DNA of 64,000 nucleotides from Bretschneidera sinensis (taxonomy: Eukaryota; Streptophyta; Magnoliopsida; Brassicales; Akaniaceae). Below are positions 56,071 through 64,000 of this stretch, in pieces. A program made the position numbers and the translations under genes. Every line of letters begins with the position of its first letter. Position 1 is the first letter of the stretch. The notes under the pieces were generated by a model. The model was not told where the DNA came from and did no database searches. It was given only the letters and a program-made list of their open reading frames with translations. The stretch spans positions 125,687,036 through 125,751,035 of the forward strand of contig CM043699.1 in the NCBI GenBank assembly GCA_023935145.1, in the 5' to 3' direction.

Positions 56071-57084
56071 TTGAAAGTTTTTTCAAAATATAATATTAAA
56101 AAATAATTATTAAATATTTGTGCTAAAAAAAAATTTTCAACTTAGCCAAATAAATCTCAAAGTGTATGTATTGACATCTAAGGTAAGTTTTATTTATTCT
56201 TTACTTTCTTTTAAAGGGAAAATGTATAAAAAAAAAGAGAAGAAAAACCCTATAGCATAATAGTAATAAATTGTTATCCTTCTGTATAATTTGCCAATGT
56301 ATAAGCATTTTTTTTTATGTCATCTAGCTAGATGTGAAATTTTGACCTATACCTGTTGGATCAATTAGATTCAGCCATTAGGGTCTAGGATTAAGAACTT
56401 GTCAAAAGACGCATATTTTTTACTCGCACTTGAAAAATTGCAGGTCGAGTTGAGTTTGCTCGCGAGTTACTCGTAACAAAGCTTACACATATCATATATT
56501 TTACTATTAAATGATATACTTAATGTTCGTGATTTGTTGATTAGTTATGAATTTTAAGACATGTTAATCTAGAGATACATTTAAGTCTTTGAAAAGTTTC
56601 AATTACAAATGAATTCTAAATAAGATCTAAAATTAGTAACAAAATTATCTTAGAAAAACTGTACTTCGTGCTTCGTTGTTTGATATCTTTGACTATCTCA
56701 AGATTAATAATTATCTTTGATTGTGTAGGGAATGATAATTAGATAAAAAAAAAAAAGTCTAGCTGCATGGTATTTCCAACATCTTTATAAGAAATCTTCA
56801 GTTGATTCAATAATTTAGATATCTATAAAGGAAAATATATTGCGAATGATATAGTACTAAGAACATGAATTTATCATTTTATATTATTTATTTAATATTA
56901 AAAAAAGGTAGTGAATCACCTAAGAGTTCACACATGAAAAAATGGATTAGGTTTGGTGTAAAAAAGGTTGACTCATTTAAAATCGAGTATTTTTATCTGT
57001 ACCCGTTTGACTCGTGAATCAACCATAACGAATTACCCAAACTTGACCTGGCCCTCCTGTTATCCACCTTTACATCCAACTAGA
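56071..57084. other. AT-rich intergenic sequence
   Basis: No gene recognised. From about 56935 the sequence shifts into ACCCG/GACTCG words (CGTTTGACTCGTGAATC, TGACCTGGCCCTCCTG) that lead into the degenerate repeat array. Confidence 0.45.
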
Positions 57085-57261
57085 GGTGAAAAACTATAAC
57101 CTAACCCGAAAACATAAGAACAAAAAGGTATTAAAATAATATGACCTGAACTCGACCCAATCCAAATTGAGTTACCTGAAACCCGGAATGACTCAAATCT
57201 AAAATAACTGATCGACCTTACCCGACTCTAACCCAAAATTATCCAAAACCCAAAATGACAT
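57085..57261. repeat. Degenerate ACCCGAA/CCTGAA-type minisatellite, left part
   Basis: Irregular short repeats (AACCTAACCCGAAA, GACCTGAACTCGACCC, TACCTGAAACCCGGAATGACTC). The same array resumes at 58504 after the solo LTR, so the LTR inserted into it. Confidence 0.65.
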
Positions 57262-58503
57262 TGATAAGTGCTTAAATAGTCATATTTAAGCCCCTTGATT
57301 TACACTTGTTAGACTCTTTACTTATTTGTTTTAGTAGATTATACTTCACTTTTGTGTTTTATGTGTTTTTCACAGGTTTTGGACAAAAAGATAACAAAAT
57401 GGAGCTTTTAGAAGCAAAAAGTGAAGTTCTGCCCTCCAGTAAGGTGCGCTCGAGCGCACCCCCCTTGAGATCGAGTGCACATATGCGATCGAGCGCATAC
57501 CGCATACGCTCGAGTGTAATTACTCCAGAGGCGGCAGAGCCAGAATTGGAAAGATGTCTTCCGACTCCAAAACGGAATTAGGGTTTTATGACGCTATGAA
57601 GACCCTATAAATAGCCCTGTAAAAACACATAACACACACCTTTTGTTCTAGACTTAAAGTAGAGAGCTTAGGAGAAGAATTGACGACTCGTCTCCGGAGT
57701 CCTCTTCGGTTTTAGTTTCCTATTTTTATGTTTAGCATGTTTACTCTACTTAACATGTGTAACTAAACTCCTATAGGGCTTGACTGAAGCCCTAGTTATG
57801 CTTTACCACACATTTATTCATTAACTATCTTTGCTATAGCCTTGTTAGAGTATTTAACTTGATTAATACCTGTTTATATTTACATTCCTCATATGTATGT
57901 GCCTGATCAACGTATGCATGTGGTATGGATAGGTTAGTTGAATCAATTTGGATGACCGAGTCCTGGGTTCGATATTAGTAATAAGAGATATCCACACCGG
58001 ATTCTCGGGTTAATCAACATGGGAAACCGGCAGCGGACCAAGCCCTAGGTCCCATGTGGTTGTCGATCTCCACAGCCCTCATGCTCTCTTAAGGAACAAC
58101 TCAGTATACACCTATGCTGAATCCCTTAAAGAGATAAAAGAGTTAGAGTATACACCATGCCTAACTCGTTGCATAGGGAGATCAATAGCCTAAGGTGTGG
58201 GCCAAGCCCTTAGGTTGGCAACCATTAGATATTCATGATAAGGCTAGAGCATTGAAACCTTAGTAAGTGGGAAAGTATAATTAGTGGTGGATATCATAGC
58301 CCTATGTTCTCATTATTGTTATTCGCTCATTATCAACTGTTATTTCTCTTTTAACTTAAATAAATTAGTTCTAGATAGAAATTCACCAATCCCTGTGGAA
58401 ATAATCTCGCATTTGCACACTATGCTACCACAGACCTTGTGCACTTGCAAGTAAAACTAGAATAATTGTTTGCCTAATTATTTAAGTAAATAAACGTTCA
58501 ACA
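57262..58503 (+). mobile_element. Athila-type solo LTR S3 (plus strand)
   Basis: TGATAAGTGCTTAAATAGTC ... AAATAAACGTTCAACA, 1242 bp, flanked by GACAT (57257-57261) and GACCT (58504-58508). Same family as the LTRs of A, B and D. The U3 palindromes are exceptionally well kept, including a perfect 18-bp palindrome GGTGCGCTCGAGCGCACC at 57443-57460 and TGCGATCGAGCGCA at about 57484-57497. The open frame at 57306-57581 merely reads through this cluster. Confidence 0.9.
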
Positions 58504-58600
58504 GACCTGAAACCTGAAACAACCCGGGACCCTAAAATGACATGTACCCGAAACGACTTAGATTCGAAACGACCTAAACCCAAAACGATAAATTATTATT
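58504..58600. repeat. Degenerate CCTGAAAC/CCCGAAACGA minisatellite, middle part
   Basis: Continues the array interrupted by S3: GACCTGAAACCTGAAACAACCC, then ACCCGAAACGACTTAGATTCGAAACGACC units. Confidence 0.65.
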
Positions 58601-59429
58601 TTTTATTTAAAAAAGAATGATTTACTCATTAAACTGATATGATAGTTGATTAGAAGTAGAAGCCTGTTATCAAATAAAATTAATTATATCATAATAAATT
58701 ATTTGTTTATCAAATAGTCAGTTACAAATTCACATTACAATGGGTGCTTTGAATTTTTAGAGTTTTGATATGATATATTGATCAATCTTGTGTAAACTAA
58801 TTGTCCATCTTTTTAAAAGATTGTTTTTTATTTATTTTAAATAAGACTAGTTGAATAAAACAAATATAAATGAACATCAATTGTTATAAAAAAAAATCAA
58901 TTTATATAAATAGATCGTTTATTATATTATATTTTAACTTTTAATATCAATATCTTTAATTTTTTTATTAAACAATAATAACTAATTAATGTTACATATA
59001 ATTAACTCTAGTGCAATAAATCAATAATATTAATGTATCTTACCGACTCTATAATTTATTGTGTACTTTTTATTTTACAAAAACGATCATTAGATTTAAT
59101 ATTATATTCATATAGATAATGCACTTTCACCATCATCATATATACTGAAGAAAAAGTTAATTTTATCTTTTATTAGTTATTAATTTATCAAATTCTTTAT
59201 AGTTATATTATTTTTATATATAATTTTGATTTGCATTTAATCAAACCATAACTAGTTAAATATATTAAAATGAGAAAGCAATATATTAAATTATTAACAT
59301 ATATTTTTGTGAACTTAATTACACTGAAACATAAAATTATAGCATGATAATCTAAATTTAAAATAGAGTTCAAATGATTTCCTAAAAAATTAGAAGAAAA
59401 TAAAATAAAAAATATAGCAAATCTAATGA
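58601..59429. other. AT-rich intergenic sequence
   Basis: Very AT-rich; no ORF, LTR or TIR recognised. Confidence 0.5.
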
Positions 59430-59775
59430 GTCATATCGAGCTTGCTCGGAAGCCCAAAATGACCTAAACCCAAGACGATCTAACCTGAATGATTCAACTC
59501 GAGATGATCCGACTTGAATGATCCGACCTGAGACTATCCAACCTGAGATGATCCAATCTGAATTATCCAAGATCCGACACGAACAAAAACCGATACTACA
59601 CGAATCTAACTCGATCTAACCCGAAACTATCCGAATCTAACTCAACTCAACCCGAAATAGGCATTGACCCAACATAACCTGAGACCGATATGACTTAAAT
59701 CTAACCTAACTTGACTCGCAAACCCAGTTGAGGTAATCCGAAGCAACTCGCAATCGCATCCGACCCGATTGCCAC
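59430..59775. repeat. Degenerate GATCCGACCTGA-type minisatellite, right part
   Basis: Units of about 15-17 bp (GATCCGACTTGAAT, GATCCGACCTGAGACT, ATCCAACCTGAGATG, ATCCAATCTGAATT), then irregular AATCTAACTCG / AACCCGAAA words. It ends close upstream of the gene's probable TATA box. The small frame at 59382-59570 is a by-product. Confidence 0.75.
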
Positions 59776-59800
59776 CAGCATTGCCATATCCGATTTCGTA

Positions 59801-59807
59801 TATAAAA
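59801..59807 (+). promoter_or_regulatory. Probable TATA box of NST1-like gene
   Basis: TATAAAA in GTATATAAAATTTC, about 560 bp before the coding ATG and followed by a CT-rich leader typical of plant 5' UTRs. Transcription would start near 59835. No other TATA-like motif stands out in the CT-rich region. Confidence 0.45.
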
Positions 59808-59834
59808 TTTCTTTACCTCACCATGTCAACATTG

Positions 59835-60361
59835 TAACGTAACAGTGATCATCCCTCTCGTTCTACTCTCTCCCAATTTGACCGTGAACCCATAGCTACC
59901 AAGCCAAGCGTCATATCCTTTTACTCCCTACAAATATACGCGCTACGCAGCACCATATCTCATAGTCTCTCTCTCATCTCTCTACAAATATAACTGTAGT
60001 ACCAAATCTCATCGTCATCAACCCAAAACCCTTCAGTGCGTTTCCCTTCTCTTTCCCTCTTTCCGATGTTTCTCTCTCAAATTTTATTTTCTACTCGATC
60101 TTTCTCTCCCTCTTCAATCTAATCAGATTCGCCTACAAATCAACCCTTTAGAATCCAAAAGGAAAAGAGAAGAAAATACCCATCATTTATCGATCTTTCA
60201 TATTACGTATTGAACCATTTTATTTGATTAATAAAGCAGTCTATATTCAATAAAATTGAATAGCATAGATCGGCTTTGGATCGGTGTTAACCGGTAAATA
60301 AAGCGGAATTGAGGTGCGGGAATGAGAAAAAAAGGTTAATGAACCTAAGAGAGTATAAAAG
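59835..60361 (+). other. Probable 5' UTR of NST1-like gene, with upstream ORFs
   Basis: CT-rich (TCTCTCTCATCTCTCT, CCCTTCTCTTTCCCTC). It holds at least three short upstream ORFs: 60066-60122 (18 codons plus stop), 60322-60339 (5 codons plus stop), and 60339-60374 (11 codons plus stop, overlapping the main start in another frame). The UTR borders and any 5' UTR intron are not determined. Confidence 0.45.
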
Positions 60362-62087
60362 ATGCCAGGTTTAGCGCAGAGAAATGACCAATTCAGTAAT
60401 GTCTCATTTGGATTCTGGTCAAAGAATAGCGATGACGTTAGCTATAATCAGTTACAGAAGGTACTCAGATTTTGTATTTTTTATTATTTTTTTGTTAATA
60501 TGTTCTTGAGTTGGGATTGCTTTGGATCAATCTTTTGGATTGGGGTTCCTGTGAATTTTAATGGATATTTTGAGTTTGGATTGGATCTTGTAGCACACGT
60601 TATTCAGTGAAGACGGTTTAGTTGTTTTTGATGTGTGATTGTTATTAGAAGCCTTTGTTTTGGTTGGATTAATGAGGGTTTGATCTAATAGATCCAGTTT
60701 GCATTTGTAGCTGCTCTTTTTAGTCTAGTTTATGTCTTTTCTTTTTTGCTTACGTGACTAACTAGTGGAAATAGAGAGTAGAGGACTCATAATGTTACGA
60801 ACACTTAAGTAGTAGTGATCTCGGATTGCTTATCCTGCAAATTGGGGAGCCATTCAAGTTAAGCTTTTGGAAGAGGATTTTGTTTTTGTTATTTTCTAGC
60901 TGAAGTTAGCTGATGGTAACTTAGGAAAAGAGAGGAAATTAAGTTTTAATTGCTGGTTTGTCAGTACCGGGGACTCTACTCCCAGAAAACAAAAAACTAT
61001 TACACTCATAACAAGTTAAATTCAAATTTATGGCTTGCCTTGGCATCCCACCCCCATTTTTTTGGAAACCAAAATAAATTGAGTGAACTTGAATGATTAG
61101 ACTGACTGTCACATGGTAAAATGTTCTGAAACACATTCTGTGTTTATCCGCTGTTCCTTTCATTTATTGTGTGTACCTTTTCTAATTAATGATTCAAAGA
61201 GGTTACTGATTCTTAAAATAATCAAATGGATGAAGTTAGGCTAAATTAGCAAGTTCCTTTATTGATGCTGAATTTGTGGTTGGACTATAGGCTCTTAATT
61301 TATGCATGGCTATAGTTTTTCCTACAACTAATGAAATAGTATGGCTACTTACTAACAAAGTTCTATGAATTCTATGTAGTTCTGGAGTGAGCTGTCTCTG
61401 CAAGCTCGGCAGGAGCTCCTTAGGATTGACAAGCAAACCCTCTTTGAGCAAGCTCGTAAGAATATGTACTGCTCTAGATGCAATGGGCTACTGCTCGAAG
61501 GTTTTTTGCAGATTGTCATGTATGGAAAGTCCTTGCAACAGGAAGGAGCAGCTAGGAACCTTCCATACAACAGATCAGGAGTCTCAAAAAATAAAAATGA
61601 TGGTGGGTTGGTCATAACTAATGGATGCTCAGATGAAATGCAAGATCCATCTGTCCATCCTTGGGGAGGTCTGACAACAACACGTGATGGGTCACTAACG
61701 CTTCTAGACTGCTATTTGTATTCGAAGTCTCTCAAAGGGCTCCAAAATGTTAGTTCTTGTAAAAATATTATTATCTGATGTATGATATCCTTATTTGTTT
61801 CAGTAGCTGACATTTATTTTCTACCAGGTGTTTGACAGTGCACGTGCAAGGGAACGGGAACGTGAATTGCTTTATCCTGATGCTTGTGGCGGTGGAGGTC
61901 GAGGCTGGATAAGCCAAGGAATGGCAAGTTATGGGAGAGGACATGGAACAAGGGAAACATGTGCTCTGCACACCGCAAGGCTTTCCTGTGACACGTTGGT
62001 GGACTTCTGGTCAGCACTTGGGGAGGAAACTCGGCAATCTCTTTTGAGAATGAAGGAAGAGGATTTTATTGAGAGGCTCATGTACAG
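60362..62087 (+). CDS. NST1-like conserved plant protein, exons 1-3 (5' part of gene)
   Basis: Exon 1 is 60362-60460 (33 codons, MPGLAQRNDQFSN..NQLQK; donor GTACTC). Exon 2 is 61380-61748 (123 codons, FWSELSLQARQELLRIDKQT, MYCSRCNGLLLEGFLQIVMY, SVHPWGGLTTTRDGSLTLLD; acceptor TATGTAG, donor GTTAGT). Exon 3 is 61828-62087 (SARARERERELLYPDACGGG, HTARLSCDTLVDFWSALGEE; acceptor CTACCAG, donor GTGTGC). Introns are 919 bp, 79 bp and more than 1.9 kb; exons 1 and 2 end in phase 0 and exon 3 in phase 2. From memory this matches the N-terminal ~240 residues of a ~600-residue plant protein annotated 'stress response protein NST1-like'; the biochemical role is not established. A CxxC pair (CSRC) sits in exon 2. 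The rest (a Cys-rich middle and a Glu/Lys/Arg-rich coiled-coil tail in relatives) lies beyond the window. It is the only clearly host gene here. Confidence 0.9.
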
Positions 62088-64000
62088 GTGTGCTTTTAGC
62101 TAATTGTCTATCCCCTATATATAGCATCCATAATGAAATCAATGAAAGAACAGTGTTAGAAATATGGGTTATTTGTCAATCTGCCTTTGTTGGAGCTGTA
62201 AGATGAATGTCGATGGTGGAGGTGGTCAAGACAAAGAAGAGAATATAAACTTAAATTAACAGCAATACAGACGCCCAATTTTTATTTATGTGAAAGTTTG
62301 TTTATTACGACAATCTATATTCATCATCATCTTTATGGACTCAGCTTTCAATTATATGTTTCACTTTCGTATTGTTGTGGTTCTAAAGCTTGAGAATTAT
62401 TTATGTTCTCTTCCTAATAACTGTAGAGCTCCTGTGACTTAACAATTCAGATGCCATCTAGCCTCATCTTTGCTTGCAATATATTTTATCAAATATTTGA
62501 TGCTTATATCTTTGGAAAAATCAACTGTGGTAGATTGATGAAGTTGATGTTACTGTTTTTGCTATTTCACTATGGATGTAAAGGGCTTCCTGTTACCATG
62601 GAAATCAAGAAAATATGAGACATACTTATAAAATAAAAAAAAGAAAATATGAGACATCTAGCGATGAAGAATGTTTGGCGCATGGACTTCATGGAATGTG
62701 TCGATAATCTGTGTCAATAATCAGGTGTCAACAGAATGCAAAATTAGATTTTCAAGTGATGGAAAGTGGATCATGTGGAGAAAGTTGGAGAACATTCATT
62801 TGAAGAATATATGGCTGAGGTAAGAAACCACCATAGAAAGAAATCTGACTTCCTAAATTGATGTGCAGAGAAGATGAACATAAGAAGCCAAATACACTAC
62901 TCATTTTTGCCCATCTAGTTGGCCTGTTGTGACCATCATCAACATAACTTTGTTGGTTATAGATATTTGTCATTATTGTGAGGTAGCAGCATGTTTTTGA
63001 CCTAGAATTTTCACCTTTATAAACGACGAGCAAAGTTGAGGATATTGAGGCAGACATCAAAGGGATATATAGGTTAGATATGAGCATTCGAGGAAGTAAA
63101 AAATTAGCAAGTGGGGTTCATACATAATAAGGATATGCTGATATTTTTGCTAGAAGACACACGATACTATCATGGAGAGAGGGTGTGGAAGGTGTTAACT
63201 AGTTTAGTTGGTAAAGTCCTTTGGTTGTTGTATCAAGGACCAGGGATCAAATTTTGCCTTCAACTGGGATTGGGGGGCTAAAGGATGGGGAGGGAAACCC
63301 CTGTTGTGTATCCCAGCCATTTGAGGAAAAAATAAATAAATTGCGGAGGGTGTCTGAGATGAGGCTCTAAAAGGGGTAGAGGTGGATGAACAGCGACGTT
63401 AAGAGAAAGATTTTAAATCATTTTATTTTTGTTGAAGTCACTTCACCTAATTGACAGTAACTGAAATGGATTTGCTTTTTGGTTAAATACTTTGTTATGT
63501 GACAGTTAAAATTTTCAACGACAATTCGGTTCTATAATTTTACAGCTTCCCATGCTATCTATAGAAAATTTAATCAGTTATTTTTTTTAAATTTATTATT
63601 ATGCTTATATTTAACTTTTGACAATTGGTCGCTGAAGGATGGCTACCAAGAAAATTTCATGTGTTATTATTGTTATTGCTAGTATCTTTTTTTTCCTTCT
63701 GAACAACTTGGTGCTTTAGTTGTTGGGTTTTGAGGCTGAAGTATGGTTGCTCTTAGCTTCCTAGAGCTCTCAGCCAAAATCATGTCAATGTTTAGGATAC
63801 TAAAACTTAGCATGAGGTGAAGCTAATCGTTCCTATATCTGCTAGGGAGTTATCAGCTAGTTTATTGCATGTTATAATTTTGTCTATTTTGATTCTTTCT
63901 GCATAATTTTTATCTGTATTGGGATTCCTTTTCTTCTTTTCCTTATGTGCACTTAGTACTCATGTTACATACTGTTTTTATGAGGATCTCATATTAGGAT
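62088..64000 (+). other. Intron 3 of NST1-like gene (continues past window)
   Basis: Starts GTGTGCTTTTAG after the split Arg codon of exon 3. No match to the next conserved exon (FDSKRFCRDC..) was found up to 64000. It contains a SINE (63187-63345) and a small direct duplication of AGAAAATATGAGACAT at about 62605-62658. Confidence 0.6.
63187..63345 (+). mobile_element. tRNA-derived SINE in intron 3
   Basis: A box-like TAGTTTAGTTGGTAAAG (about 63200-63217) and B box-like GGGATCAAATTTT (about 63242-63255) are spaced as in tRNA-derived SINEs. The 3' end is A-rich (GAGGAAAAAATAAATAAATT). A perfect 8-bp TSD GAGGGTGT lies at 63179-63186 and 63346-63353. Total length about 159 bp. Confidence 0.75.

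Noticed and set aside
61236..62017. Minus-strand ORFs in the NST1-like region
   Set aside because: Antisense shadows of exons 2 and 3, whose plus-strand frames have correct splice sites and family matches.
62752..63087. Minus-strand 111-codon ORF in intron 3
   Set aside because: No recognisable domain; lies in intron sequence next to a SINE; could be an old repeat, but nothing supports a gene.

Overview
This window is plant nuclear DNA, almost certainly from a flowering plant (probably a eudicot). The evidence is a set of LTR retrotransposons of plant lineages (Athila-type and Tekay-type Ty3/gypsy, several Ty1/copia), plant-type primer-binding sites, a Mutator-like element with a 9-bp target duplication, a tRNA-derived SINE, and one intron-containing gene at the right edge whose exons match a conserved plant protein family usually labelled 'NST1-like'. 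About 57 kb of the 64 kb is nested repeats. Nothing bacterial, organellar or tRNA/rRNA was recognised.

Left block (1-19401), an Athila-type nest. Element A (minus; 5' LTR 4963-6243, PBS, gag, protease, then an ORF resembling the 'putative plant transposon protein' domain, with no RT or integrase) runs off the left edge. It sits inside element B (minus; 5' LTR 8986-10220, PBS, leader fused to the same transposon-type ORF, gag-protease lost). B also carries a solo LTR (7333-8626, TSD CTGGT/CTAGT). B sits inside the pol of element C (plus; RT-integrase deletion product, a 1.28-kb tandem duplication, PPT, LTR 13377-15121). That LTR is followed directly by a PBS and a new truncated gag-integrase, so C is a tandem element sharing one LTR. 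Element D (minus; 5' LTR 18078-19401, gag, partial protease) abuts the broken integrase.

Middle block (19402-42888), copia-rich. A copia LTR with PBS (19402-19894) leads to a degenerate leader. A minus-strand copia element (21630-37379) has a perfect TGTAA target duplication and a broken gag-pol. Within its 3' LTR sits an Athila/Tat-like gypsy element (22479-32676) whose protease is fused in frame to the RNase H tail, with RT deleted. That element's own 5' LTR contains another solo LTR (31134-32368, perfect TSD ACAGG). To the right lie copia gag, RNase H and LTR remnants in both orientations.

Right block (42889-64000). A young Tekay-type chromovirus (42889-52627, perfect TSD CGTGG) has one uninterrupted 1617-codon gag-pol frame and LTRs differing by roughly 20 substitutions by eye; it is the only plausibly active element here. 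Next come unidentified low-coding sequence, a non-autonomous Mutator-like element (54960-56061, TSD TTAATAAAA), a third Athila solo LTR (57262-58503, TSD GACAT/GACCT) inside degenerate CCCGAA/CCTGAA repeats, and the 5' part of the NST1-like gene (exons 60362-60460, 61380-61748, 61828-62087, continuing beyond the window).

The most unusual signals are these. Short CpG-rich palindromes (core TGCG-N-TCGA-N-CGCA) are clustered in every Athila LTR and reused in the leader and 3' region of the same family, and one internal deletion breakpoint falls inside such a cluster. Copies A, B and D show a gag-protease-transposon-ORF architecture with no RT/IN. A GC-rich module is shared by the U3 regions of an otherwise unrelated copia and gypsy element. 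All lengths, divergences and family names come from reading the sequence by eye.
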